Part shown: in pieces, positions 1 to 9,117 of the stretch | Layout of the letters: the number at the start of each line of letters is the position of its first letter | Numbering within the stretch: position 1 is the stretch's first letter | Assembly (NCBI GenBank): GCA_022508865.1 | Contig: JAFLUK010000003.1 | Location: 1 to 33,761, forward strand | Length of the DNA stretch: 33,761 bases | Source of the DNA: Oscillospiraceae bacterium | Lineage (GTDB): Bacteria; Bacillota; Clostridia; Oscillospirales; Acutalibacteraceae | Direction: 5' to 3' | Notes under the pieces: generated by a model | The model's input: the letters and a program-made list of their open reading frames with translations, nothing else | The model's database searches: none | Told to the model about the DNA's origin: nothing | Position numbers and translations under genes: made by a program

Positions 1-20
1 GCCCTTTTATGTTGGAAGCA

Positions 21-1301
21 TTATGTTGCTTTGAACCACAGATTTTGTTGTCCGTGGGAATCTACATTAGCATTTATTTTGTACCATATATGCTTGTTAT
101 CGCTTTCTATGTAGTAATCCAGCACCTTATCCAGTGAAATATCTGAATTAACAGTTGCGGCAGTTTGGGAATATTTGCTGTGCTGTGGTTTCAGCTCTGT
201 TCCTGATTTTATCAAAACGCTCTCTGTTCCGTTAATGTGGCTTTCACATTTGTTATAAGTATCCAAAATATTCCGTGATACCCTTTCAACATCTACATAA
301 TATTCGGTAAAGCTCTTTGCCGTCACCTGAAAATAATAGGTTTTTCCCCTTTCAAGATAACAAATAAAGTCGTTTTTGTTATTTCTGATAGAGGGACACT
401 CCTGTACCTCTCTGATTGCAGAATTAATCTTGAATTTTACCCCCTTGCCGTTATAAAGGGTAATTCTGTAATACCCTGCATTTTCAGCATCGAATGTAAG
501 TACTCCTCTTTTGTTGTCGGAGGCTGTTTTTGAATTGAATCGGTTGGTTCCCACATTCATAGGAATTCTTGTATACATATCATAGTGGGAGGTGCAGGGA
601 TTGTACTCAATGTTGTTCTCTATTGCATAGGTCTCGGTAGGTGAGCCGATTACACTGCTCAAGTAAAAATTCTCCCCCATATTATCAAAGGCTTTTTCTC
701 CTATTTTAAAAACAGAAGCTCCTATTATCATACTTTTTATGGATTTACAGCCCATGAAAGCATCTTCACCTATAATCTTAAGGTCGTCCGGAAAAGAGAC
801 GGCAGTAACATACTTACAATTTCGGAACATTCCCGTGGGGATTTTTTGGAGTCTTTTTGGCAGAACTGCCTTTTCTATTGCAGAATTTTCAAAAAGTGCT
901 TCGCCGCAGTCTGTATAGTCGGAGTTAAAAATTACTTCCTTTAAATTACTGCATTTTGCAAATGCCCTGCTGCCGATTTTTTTCAGGCTTTCGGGCAATG
1001 TCACTTTTTCGATGTTGTCATTTTCATAAAAAACTTTGCTGTCAATTTCTATAACAGGTTTTCCGTTTATGGTTTTGGGGATAACAAGGTTTTTGTCCTC
1101 GCCTGTATAGGAGGTTATTTTTACTCCGCTGCCTGAAAGTTCCGTTTCCATACCACTTGGCGACATATCAACCACACCTGTGTAGTACAGAATAATACAG
1201 AATATAAAAACAAAAAGCAGTGCAAAAAAACTGCCGATAATAACCCTTGTTATACTTATTCTATTTTGTCCTTTGTTTTTTACATCTTTAATATCAGCCA
1301 A
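21..1301 (-). CDS. Membrane-anchored BspA-type leucine-rich repeat (LRR_5) protein
   Basis: 426-aa ORF; N-terminal TM segment (VIIGSFFALLFVFIFCIILYYTG) followed by LRR_5-like repeats (IEKVTLPESLKKIGSRAFAKCSNLKEV, VTAVSFPDDLKIIGEDAFMGCKSIKSM). Confidence 0.85.
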   Translation of the reverse strand: MADIKDVKNKGQNRISITRVIIGSFFALLFVFIFCIILYYTGVVDMSPSGMETELSGSGVKITSYTGEDKNLVIPKTINGKPVIEIDSKVFYENDNIEKVTLPESLKKIGSRAFAKCSNLKEVIFNSDYTDCGEALFENSAIEKAVLPKRLQKIPTGMFRNCKYVTAVSFPDDLKIIGEDAFMGCKSIKSMIIGASVFKIGEKAFDNMGENFYLSSVIGSPTETYAIENNIEYNPCTSHYDMYTRIPMNVGTNRFNSKTASDNKRGVLTFDAENAGYYRITLYNGKGVKFKINSAIREVQECPSIRNNKNDFICYLERGKTYYFQVTAKSFTEYYVDVERVSRNILDTYNKCESHINGTESVLIKSGTELKPQHSKYSQTAATVNSDISLDKVLDYYIESDNKHIWYKINANVDSHGQQNLWFKAT

Positions 1302-1360
1302 AAAACTAACTCCTAATCCTTTTTAAATTATTTTAGCATTGAAATACTTTCAGGTCAATA

Positions 1361-1390
1361 TTGACCGATAGTTTTTGAATAGTGTATACT
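1361..1390 (+). promoter_or_regulatory. Candidate sigma-A promoter for AEC transporter
   Basis: TTGACC (1361-1366), 18-bp spacer, TATACT (1385-1390), about 50 bp upstream of the ATG. Confidence 0.55.
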
Positions 1391-1441
1391 ATAAATACAA
1401 TAATAAATAGGTAATTACATTTACTTTTAGAGGAGTATTTT

Positions 1442-2383
1442 ATGTTTATTACCACACTTAATCAACTGTTTGTTCTAATGGGTTTTTTACTGACAGGTTT
1501 TATTCTGAAAAAGGGAAAACTGCTCCCGGACAATACTGCCACCGTAATTTCCCGGTTGCTGAACTTTGTGCTTATGCCAGCCACTATAATCAACACATTT
1601 ATGGATAAGTTTACAGTGAATAATTTTATAAACAAATGGCATTTAATGCTGTACTCCTCGGTAATTCTTATTGGATGTATTATAGTTGCCTTAATACTTG
1701 GTATATTTTTTGACAGAGATAAATATGTGCAGAGAATTTACCGCTATTCTTTTACTGTGGGCAACTTTGCATTTTTGGGTATTGCCTTTGTTGAGGGGCT
1801 TGCTCCGGACATTCTTTTTGACTATCTTCTTTTTATCCTGCCAATGAATTTGTACACCTTTTCGTTAGGTGTTGCCTGGCTTATCCCTACAGATAACAGT
1901 GGCAAAAAAGGTTTTTCTTTAAAATGTCTTTTGAACCCCATCTGCATATCGCTGGTAATCGGCGGAGTAATGGGTCTTACCAATGTGATGAGCTTTATTC
2001 CGTCAATCTTTAATTTTCTTACACAGGTGATTCAGGGTACAGCAAAGACCATGGCGCCAATGGCTATGATTTTGACAGGCTTTGTTATAGGCAGCCGCCC
2101 AATAGTGAGCCAGCTGAAAAACTACAAGGTGTATATTTGTGCTGTAATCAGACTTATTATTATGCCTGTTGTCATAATGCTTATATTAAATGCTGTTAAT
2201 GCAGACGACGAAATTCTCAAGGTTGCATTATGCGCAAACGCAATGCCTTTAGGACTTAACACCGTTGTTATTCCCTCTGCCTATGGCAGGAATCCTGAAC
2301 TTGGGGGCAGTCTGGCACTTGTAAGCCTGCTTGTATCTTTAGTAACAATACCAATTTTGTTTGGTATATTTTTCCCGACATAA
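1442..2383 (+). CDS. AEC (auxin efflux carrier) family transporter
   Basis: 313 aa, polytopic; AEC-like N-terminus (GFLLTGFILKKGKLLPDNTATVISRLLNFVLMPATIINTF) and C-terminal ANAMPLGLNTVVIPSAYG; RBS-like AGAGGAG upstream. Confidence 0.88.
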   Translation: MFITTLNQLFVLMGFLLTGFILKKGKLLPDNTATVISRLLNFVLMPATIINTFMDKFTVNNFINKWHLMLYSSVILIGCIIVALILGIFFDRDKYVQRIYRYSFTVGNFAFLGIAFVEGLAPDILFDYLLFILPMNLYTFSLGVAWLIPTDNSGKKGFSLKCLLNPICISLVIGGVMGLTNVMSFIPSIFNFLTQVIQGTAKTMAPMAMILTGFVIGSRPIVSQLKNYKVYICAVIRLIIMPVVIMLILNAVNADDEILKVALCANAMPLGLNTVVIPSAYGRNPELGGSLALVSLLVSLVTIPILFGIFFPT

Positions 2384-2390
2384 TACGCAA

Positions 2391-2972
2391 TTAATTCTTT
2401 TTCAACTGAACAAGATTCCAGTCGCAACCCTTATCATTTTCTATAAAGTCAATGAGGCTGTCGGCATCGTCAAAATATCGGTACAAATCACTGCATTTTT
2501 CTCTCACAAAACCTTCTTTAACAGAGTTAAGCATCATTTTTTCCATATGGTCATAGTAGCCGTTGATGTTATATATTGCTATTGGCTTGTTGTGTCTGCC
2601 AAGTTGTTTCAGAGTGACTATCTCAAAAAATTCTTCAAAAGTACCAATACCTCCGGGAACTATCACAAAGGCATCTGCCATATCCTCCATAATAGCCTTT
2701 CTTTCTCTCATGGTTTCGGTGGTAATCATTTTTGTACATTCTTCATACAGACCTTCAATTTTATCATCTAAAAAGAATGTTGGCACAACACCGTAAATTT
2801 CACTGTTGCTTTCTTTAAAACCTCTGGCTACAGCTCCCATAAGACCTTCTCCACCGGCGCCAAATACAAGGGTGTGGCCTTTTTCTCCAAACTTCTTTCC
2901 CAACAGACAGGTTAAATCTATATAGCTTTTGTCAATTTTATCACTGGCTGCGCCAAATACGCATACTTTCAT
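2391..2972 (-). CDS. LOG family / TIGR00730 Rossmann-fold protein (cytokinin riboside 5'-monophosphate phosphoribohydrolase-like)
   Basis: GAGGEGLMGAVARG and PGGIGTFEEFFE motifs of the LOG family; 193 aa. Confidence 0.9.
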   Translation of the reverse strand: MKVCVFGAASDKIDKSYIDLTCLLGKKFGEKGHTLVFGAGGEGLMGAVARGFKESNSEIYGVVPTFFLDDKIEGLYEECTKMITTETMRERKAIMEDMADAFVIVPGGIGTFEEFFEIVTLKQLGRHNKPIAIYNINGYYDHMEKMMLNSVKEGFVREKCSDLYRYFDDADSLIDFIENDKGCDWNLVQLKKN

Positions 2973-3085
2973 ATCAATACCTCGATTTGTTTAAACAGTT
3001 TACTATATATTATATTATGTATTTTACCGGTTGTAAATTATAATATTATAAAAATCTCTTTCAATTCTTATTTAGGGGGAAAAAT

Positions 3086-3688
3086 ATGTCCTACATATGC
3101 CTGATAGGTAACAAAAACGGAATATTAGCTGCTTCGGATACAAGGGAAACTTTTGACGGTTATAACCACCGTGACAACAGACAAAAGGTATTCAAATGCA
3201 AAAAGCAAAATCTTGTGTGGGCTTGTTGCGGTCTTACTATGCTGGAGGGCAAGGACTATCTGCGCCTTGTGGAGTTTATAATGAGAGATACCAAAACAAC
3301 TCTTGACCAAAAGTTGGACTATATCTACAGAAGTATAAAAAAGGCAACAACAGAGGGCTTTAACCGCCTTGGCAGCGGCAGTGCAATGGATATTCTCATA
3401 GGTCATATGGGTAAACGTACTATGATGATAAGAATGAATATTTCAGTAGGAAATATTCAAACAAATACCTTTTTTGCGCCCCTTGCTCTGCAGGGAGGAA
3501 GCGGAAAACTTCACTTGCCAAAAATGAAGCTTGATGAATACAATGAGCTTACATATGAGGAACTGAAAAAATATGCGTATAAAAGGGTTGAAAATGTCAT
3601 ACAAAAAGAAATAGAGCTTTGTGCAAAGACCCCACAAATGGTACAGACAATCGGCGGACACGTTACTATTGAAGGTCTGAAAAAATAA
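3086..3688 (+). CDS. Putative proteasome-beta/HslV/Anbu-like Ntn hydrolase
   Basis: 200-aa ORF with RBS TTAGGGGGAAAAAT-ATG. MS-YICLIGNKNGILAASDTR...RQKVFK: after Met removal Ser1, Asp17, Arg19 and Lys33 fall at proteasome catalytic positions; C-terminal LQGGSGKLHLPKM...LTYEELKKYAYKRVENVI...GGHVTIEGL resembles the beta-subunit GSG...LT.EE...A...I...GG.v.v pattern. Confidence 0.6.
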   Translation: MSYICLIGNKNGILAASDTRETFDGYNHRDNRQKVFKCKKQNLVWACCGLTMLEGKDYLRLVEFIMRDTKTTLDQKLDYIYRSIKKATTEGFNRLGSGSAMDILIGHMGKRTMMIRMNISVGNIQTNTFFAPLALQGGSGKLHLPKMKLDEYNELTYEELKKYAYKRVENVIQKEIELCAKTPQMVQTIGGHVTIEGLKK

Positions 3689-4119
3689 ACAGTTGTTAAG
3701 TTAATTTGAAAATATTTCCAAATTTAAATACAAAAAACGGAAAATTGTTAAAAACTGTTATATATACATTTTTGCAATAAATATTGAAATTAGAGTAACT
3801 TTGTGATAATCTTACGATGTTACAGAGTAATTGAAATAAGCTCATTGCCATATTTAAACAGGGGATAAGATTATGGCAGAGTGCAGGAGAAATTCTTTGT
3901 AAATAATATTAAAATACAGTTAGTTGCCGGCAAAAATCCTTTCTGCAAAATTGTCGCCGAAAATATTATTAGTGCTATTTCCATAAAAATTTACAGATTT
4001 TATTATGGAATATGATAATAGTATATTTAAAGATGTTCTGTTATAATATATATGGGTTATTTTAGAGTATGGATTTCTGTACTCTAATTTGAAATTGAAC
4101 AAAGAAGAAGGGATTTTTT

Positions 4120-7100
4120 GTGAGAAGATATTTAAAACCGTTGTCACTTGTTATGGCGTTGACGCTTCTTGTTAATATACTGACATTTTCAGTATTTTCG
4201 GCAACTAAGAATGATAATTCAAGTGGGGCTGATATTGACGTGGAAGCATCAAAAGTATCATACACAAATGCAACAAGCAACTATAAGACATACAGCGGCT
4301 CAGATCTTGGTGCAAACTATACACCTGCAGCTACAACCTTTAAGGTTTGGGCTCCATCTGCATCAACTGTAAAACTGAACCTTTACAAAACAGGTTCGGA
4401 TTCAGAGTCGGGTGCAGGCAAAATAGGTACATATGATATGACGCTGGACAGTTCAACAGGTGTATGGTCTGTTGTTCAAAACGGTGACCTGAAAAATGTA
4501 TACTATACATATAGTGTTACAGTAAGCGGAAAAACCAAGGAAACACAGGACGTATATTCAAAAGCTACCGGTGTTAACGGTGCACGCTCAATGGTTATTG
4601 ATATGGCATCTACCAATCCTGATGGCTGGACAAATGACAAGCATGTTTTGTTTGACAGCGCAGCAAAGGCAGCTGTTTGGGAAGTTTCTATCCGTGACTT
4701 TACAATAGACGCTTCCTCGGGTGTAGATGCTGACAAGCGCGGTAAATTTTTGGGCTTTGCACAGCGTGGCACAACACTTAACGGTGCAGGCAATGTAAAA
4801 ACAGGTATTGACTACCTTGTAGAAAATAAGATTAACTGCGTGCAGATTATGCCAATGTACGACTTTGGTTCAGTTGACGAAACAAAGGGTGGTCAGAACT
4901 GGGGTTATGACCCTGTAAACTACAATGTTCCCGACGGCTCATTCTCATCTGACCCTTACCATGGCGATGTAAGAGTTAAAGAACTTAAGACTATGATTAA
5001 GGCTCTTCACGATGCAGGTATTTCTGTAATTATGGACGTAGTTTATAATCATATGTACAGTGCAGATGATTCCTGCTTTGAAAAGACTGTTCCGGGATAT
5101 TATTTCCGTATGGACGGCTCAACATATCTTAACGGTTCAGACTGCGGTAACGTTACAGCTTCCGATAAGACAATGTACAGAAAGTTTATGATTGATTCAA
5201 CCAGATATTGGGCAGAGGAATATCACATTGACGGTTTCCGTTTTGACCTTATGGGTTGTCACGATATTACTACAATGAATCAGATTCGTTCAGAACTTGA
5301 TAAAATTGACCAGAGAATTATCATGCATGGTGAGCCTTGGCCTGCATTCAGCGGCTGGAGCGGACACAATGGTATTAGTATGACAAATGCCTGTGTTACA
5401 GACCAGTCAAGCAAGGTTAACGCCAGAATCGGTATGTTTAACGATAATTTCAGAGATGCTCTTAAGGGCTCTACAGATAAGGAAGATAAGGGATATATTC
5501 AGGGCGTTACAACAAATGAAGCTGCCATTAAAGCAGGTGTTTGCGGCGGTGTTTCTACAACATTCGGCAAGAGATATCAAGCTCCTTCACAGGCTGTTTC
5601 CTACAACTCTGCTCACGATAACCTTACACTTTGGGATAAGATTGTAAAATCAATGGGCAGCACAGACTACGATGGCACAAACGCTACTTATCTTGCAATT
5701 AATAAGCTTTCTGCGGCTCTGATTTTCACCTCCCAGGGTAAGGCATTTACACAGGCAGGTGAAGAGTTTGCCAGAACTAAACACGGCGACCACAACTCCT
5801 ACAAATCAGGAGATACAGTTAACAAGTTTGACTGGTCACGTGTTGTTAAGTATAAAAATCTTGTAGATTACTACAAGGGTCTGAGAACTATCAGACAGGT
5901 TTACAGCCCATTTACAGATGGAACAATGACGTCTGCAAATACAATGTATGTAAGCTATCCAAGCCCTACAGGTGTAATTGCTTTTACAATTCAGAACAAG
6001 ACTGCAAACGCTTCCAAGGAATGGGGAACAGTGGCTGTTATTACCAATGTTACATCATCACAGCAGTCAGTAACACTCCAGTCTACAGGCACAGTACCTA
6101 CATCATGGGCAACTATTGTTAACGGAACAAGTGCAGGACTTAAGAATCTGGGTACAGTATCAGGTAAAACAATTACTGTTCCTGCCAGAACAGCTATGGT
6201 TCTTGTTGATAAGGCTTCCTTTGATGCAAGGAATATTGAAGATGATACAACTCCGACAACTCCACAGAAGAGCACAGTAACTTGGAACACAACTAAAATC
6301 AAGGGCTTTAAAGATGGCACAACAACAGAGGAATATACAAGCTCTGCAGGTATGATTACCAAGGTTGTTCAGCCTGAAGACGGCTATAAAATTGCATATG
6401 CTCAGGTTATCAATAACGGTACCGATATTACATCAACTGCTTTTAACAGCAGCACAAATACCATTAACTTTATGAGAAACGGAAACGCTACCATAACACT
6501 GGTTGCTGTTGCAGGCGGTGAAAAGCATCTTTACGGCGACGTGGACAGTAACGATGTTGTTGATGTAAGAGATGCAACAGCAGTGCAAAAGGCAACTGCA
6601 GGAATTATTAATCTGGATGAGATTCAGGAAAAGGCAGCCGACGTTAACGGTGACAAGATTATGGATGTAAGAGATGCAACGCTTATTCAGAAAAAGTGTG
6701 CAAGCATCGTTACGGAGTTCCCTGTTGGCGAGTCTTTTGATACAGGCGGCGGAGATTTCACATTCCCGACACAGCCGTCAAGCAGTTCAAGCGTAACTTC
6801 ATCAACATCAGCTACAACACCATCCAGCTCTACAGAAGGCGGCACAGTCAGCTTTAGCTCAACGATTGACCAAGGCGACGAAAGATGGGCAGCATATATG
6901 TGGAATGATGCAGGAGATATGTGGTGGGCTGACGTTGTTGGCGGCACAGTACAAGTACCAAGCGGTGCAACAAGCATTATCTTTGTACGTATGAGAGGTA
7001 CATCAACTGAAAATGCTTGGGATCCGGAAGGAGTAACAGACGACGAAAAGAATGTGTGGAATCAAACAGACGATTTGCCACTGATAATCGGAGCAAAATA

Positions 7101-7158
7101 TCAGGTAACAGGCTGGGGAAGCGGCTGGGGAGCACTTCTTGACTGTACTTATGGTTAA
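4120..7158 (+). CDS. Secreted type I pullulanase (GH13) with CBM48, internal type I dockerin and C-terminal putative starch-binding module
   Basis: GTG start with RBS GAAGAAGGGA; signal peptide; CBM48-like TTFKVWAPSASTVKLNLY; pullulanase motif QNWGYDPVNYNVPDGSF; GH13 motifs DVVYNHM, GFRFDLMGCHD, IIMHGEPW, NSAHDNLTLWD; two dockerin repeats GDVDSNDVVDVRDATAVQKATAG / ADVNGDKIMDVRDATLIQKKCAS; Ser/Thr linker; Trp-rich C-terminal domain. Confidence 0.93.
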   Translation: MRRYLKPLSLVMALTLLVNILTFSVFSATKNDNSSGADIDVEASKVSYTNATSNYKTYSGSDLGANYTPAATTFKVWAPSASTVKLNLYKTGSDSESGAGKIGTYDMTLDSSTGVWSVVQNGDLKNVYYTYSVTVSGKTKETQDVYSKATGVNGARSMVIDMASTNPDGWTNDKHVLFDSAAKAAVWEVSIRDFTIDASSGVDADKRGKFLGFAQRGTTLNGAGNVKTGIDYLVENKINCVQIMPMYDFGSVDETKGGQNWGYDPVNYNVPDGSFSSDPYHGDVRVKELKTMIKALHDAGISVIMDVVYNHMYSADDSCFEKTVPGYYFRMDGSTYLNGSDCGNVTASDKTMYRKFMIDSTRYWAEEYHIDGFRFDLMGCHDITTMNQIRSELDKIDQRIIMHGEPWPAFSGWSGHNGISMTNACVTDQSSKVNARIGMFNDNFRDALKGSTDKEDKGYIQGVTTNEAAIKAGVCGGVSTTFGKRYQAPSQAVSYNSAHDNLTLWDKIVKSMGSTDYDGTNATYLAINKLSAALIFTSQGKAFTQAGEEFARTKHGDHNSYKSGDTVNKFDWSRVVKYKNLVDYYKGLRTIRQVYSPFTDGTMTSANTMYVSYPSPTGVIAFTIQNKTANASKEWGTVAVITNVTSSQQSVTLQSTGTVPTSWATIVNGTSAGLKNLGTVSGKTITVPARTAMVLVDKASFDARNIEDDTTPTTPQKSTVTWNTTKIKGFKDGTTTEEYTSSAGMITKVVQPEDGYKIAYAQVINNGTDITSTAFNSSTNTINFMRNGNATITLVAVAGGEKHLYGDVDSNDVVDVRDATAVQKATAGIINLDEIQEKAADVNGDKIMDVRDATLIQKKCASIVTEFPVGESFDTGGGDFTFPTQPSSSSSVTSSTSATTPSSSTEGGTVSFSSTIDQGDERWAAYMWNDAGDMWWADVVGGTVQVPSGATSIIFVRMRGTSTENAWDPEGVTDDEKNVWNQTDDLPLIIGAKYQVTGWGSGWGALLDCTYG

Positions 7159-7199
7159 TCCTTTTCGCAGTAATAAATAAAACAAGATAAAATCAAATT

Positions 7200-7230
7200 A
7201 GGGCTGTCACACTACAGATGTGACAGCCCT
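7200..7230 (+). terminator. Intrinsic terminator after pullulanase
   Basis: AGGGCTGTCACA-ctacaga-TGTGACAGCCCT, 12-bp perfect stem followed by GTTTATAT. Confidence 0.85.
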
Positions 7231-7257
7231 GTTTATATATGTAATAGATGAACAACA

Positions 7258-7980
7258 TTATACCTTAATTTGATTAAGTACCTCGCCAACTTTGCCGTGT
7301 ATTACCAAGCTTGCAATTTGGTCTGCGGAAGTCGGACTTAAGTTAATAAGCACCAAATTATTCCCTTTAAAATATCTGATAAATCCTGCGGCAGGGTACA
7401 CTGCAAGGCTTGTGCCTGCAATAATAAGCGTGTCTGCATTTGCAATGGCGTTAAGCGCGCCTGATACTGTGTTGTCGTCAAGCCCTTCCTCATACAGTAC
7501 AACATCAGGTTTGACTATATTGCCGCACTTTGTGCATATGGGTATACCGCTGCTGTTTTTTACAAATTCACCGTCATAAAAACTGTGGCATGAAGTGCAG
7601 TAATTTCTATGTATACTACCATGTAATTCATAAACATTTTTACTTCCTGCCTTTTGATGTAAGCCGTCAATATTTTGAGTTACAACGGCAGACAGCTTCC
7701 CTGCTTTTTCAAGCTCTGACAGCTTTAGATGAGCAGAATTTGGTTTTGCATTCAGGAGAATCATCTTGTCCTTGTAAAATTCATAGAATTCCTCTGTCTT
7801 GTTGCAGAAAAATGTATGGCTGATAATTTCTTCAGGAGGGTATTTGTACTTAATGTTGTACAACCCGTCAACAGAGCGAAAGTCGGGAATACCGCTTTCT
7901 GTGCTTACTCCTGCTCCGCCAAAGAACACTATACTTTTACTCTTGTCTATTATCTGTTGGAGTTTTTCAATTTCTGTCAT
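7258..7980 (-). CDS. cobB: Sir2-family NAD-dependent protein deacylase
   Basis: GAGVSTESGIPDFRS, TQNIDGLHQKAGS, ELHGS, and paired Cys motifs CTSCHSF...CTKCG. Confidence 0.93.
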   Translation of the reverse strand: MTEIEKLQQIIDKSKSIVFFGGAGVSTESGIPDFRSVDGLYNIKYKYPPEEIISHTFFCNKTEEFYEFYKDKMILLNAKPNSAHLKLSELEKAGKLSAVVTQNIDGLHQKAGSKNVYELHGSIHRNYCTSCHSFYDGEFVKNSSGIPICTKCGNIVKPDVVLYEEGLDDNTVSGALNAIANADTLIIAGTSLAVYPAAGFIRYFKGNNLVLINLSPTSADQIASLVIHGKVGEVLNQIKV

Positions 7981-7999
7981 AATATCACCTATAGCAAAA

Positions 8000-8025
8000 G
8001 CAGCTTTCCTCTTTAGAAAAGCTGC
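8000..8025 (-). terminator. Candidate terminator downstream of ldh
   Basis: GCAGCTTT...AAAGCTGC hairpin with T-tract on the minus strand (GCTTTTGC) and also TTTTTTT on the plus side. Confidence 0.5.
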
Positions 8026-8036
8026 AGTTTTTTTAT

Positions 8037-8975
8037 TTAAAGCTCAATGCCTGCAAAGTAATCATCAAGCACCTGACAGCTTTTGTTCAGTTTGTTCATT
8101 TCCCTGCCTGTAAGGGAAAGTTCAATAAGACTTTTCACACCATTTTGGTTAATAATTGCAGGTGTGCCTACATAGGTATCTTTGTGACCATACTCGCCGT
8201 CAAGCTGGCAGGACACAGTAAGAACAGAGTTTTCATTTTGTAAAATAGCTCTGCAAATCTGAACAATAGCCATACCTATGCCGTAGTAGGTTGCTCCTTT
8301 TGCCTTTATAATTTTGTAGGCAGAATTTCTTACTTCCTCTTCAATTTTTTCAAGGTCAGGCATTTTGTATTGTTCCGGATTATCAAGGATAATGTTGTGA
8401 ACAGGCTTTGTGGAGAGGAGCGCCTGACTCCAAGGCACAAATTCAGAGTCGCCGTGTTCACCCATAACATAGGCATGTACACTACGTGGATTAATGTCAA
8501 AATATTCACCCATAAGGTACCGAAGCCTTGCAGAGTCAAGGGTTGTACCTGTGCCAAGCACTTTGTTCTTTGGAAATCCCGAAAGCTCCTTTGTTACCCT
8601 TGTCATAATATCAACAGGGTTTGTTGCTACAAGGAATATTCCGTCAAAACCACTTTCGCAAACAGGAGAAATAATACTTTTAAACACACCTGTGTTTCTG
8701 TTGAGAAGCTCAAGTCGTGTTTCTCCCTCTTTTTGGGCAACGCCTGCGCAAATTACAACAATGTCTGCATCACTGCAATCGGTGTATTCACCTGAATAAA
8801 TCTTCATTGAGGATTTGGAAAAGGCAAGTCCGTGATTTAAATCCATTGCTTCGCCAAAGGCTCTTTCCTTGTTAATATCAATAAGCACAAGCTCGTCACA
8901 TACATTCTGATTAAGGGCGGCATATGCAAAGCTCATACCTACCATACCCGTGCCTACAAGAACTATTTTTTTCAT
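8037..8975 (-). CDS. ldh: L-lactate dehydrogenase
   Basis: GTGMVGMSFAYA nucleotide-binding motif, NPVDIMT, GTGTTLDSARLRYLMGEY, catalytic GEHGDSEF. Confidence 0.93.
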   Translation of the reverse strand: MKKIVLVGTGMVGMSFAYAALNQNVCDELVLIDINKERAFGEAMDLNHGLAFSKSSMKIYSGEYTDCSDADIVVICAGVAQKEGETRLELLNRNTGVFKSIISPVCESGFDGIFLVATNPVDIMTRVTKELSGFPKNKVLGTGTTLDSARLRYLMGEYFDINPRSVHAYVMGEHGDSEFVPWSQALLSTKPVHNIILDNPEQYKMPDLEKIEEEVRNSAYKIIKAKGATYYGIGMAIVQICRAILQNENSVLTVSCQLDGEYGHKDTYVGTPAIINQNGVKSLIELSLTGREMNKLNKSCQVLDDYFAGIEL

Positions 8976-9051
8976 AGAAAGTGCTCCTTATTAAATTAAT
9001 TGTATTATACCACATATTTTTCAAATAAAAAGTTCTTATGCAATTTTTGCA

Positions 9052-9080
9052 TTGATAAGATTTTATAACAATGATATAAT
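9052..9080 (+). promoter_or_regulatory. Sigma-A-like promoter for CLC-type transporter
   Basis: TTGATA (9052-9057), 17-bp spacer, TATAAT (9075-9080). Confidence 0.65.
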
Positions 9081-9117
9081 AAAGTGATGTTTAAAAAATA
9101 TCGTTGGAGATGTAGAA

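Noticed and set aside
2361-2771. 136-aa plus-strand ORF opposite the LOG-family gene
   Set aside because: Antisense shadow ORF; the minus strand encodes a clear LOG motif protein.
9081-9117. Fluoride (crcB) riboswitch before the CLC gene
   Set aside because: Leader is too short and lacks the GGCGATGG-type conserved core.
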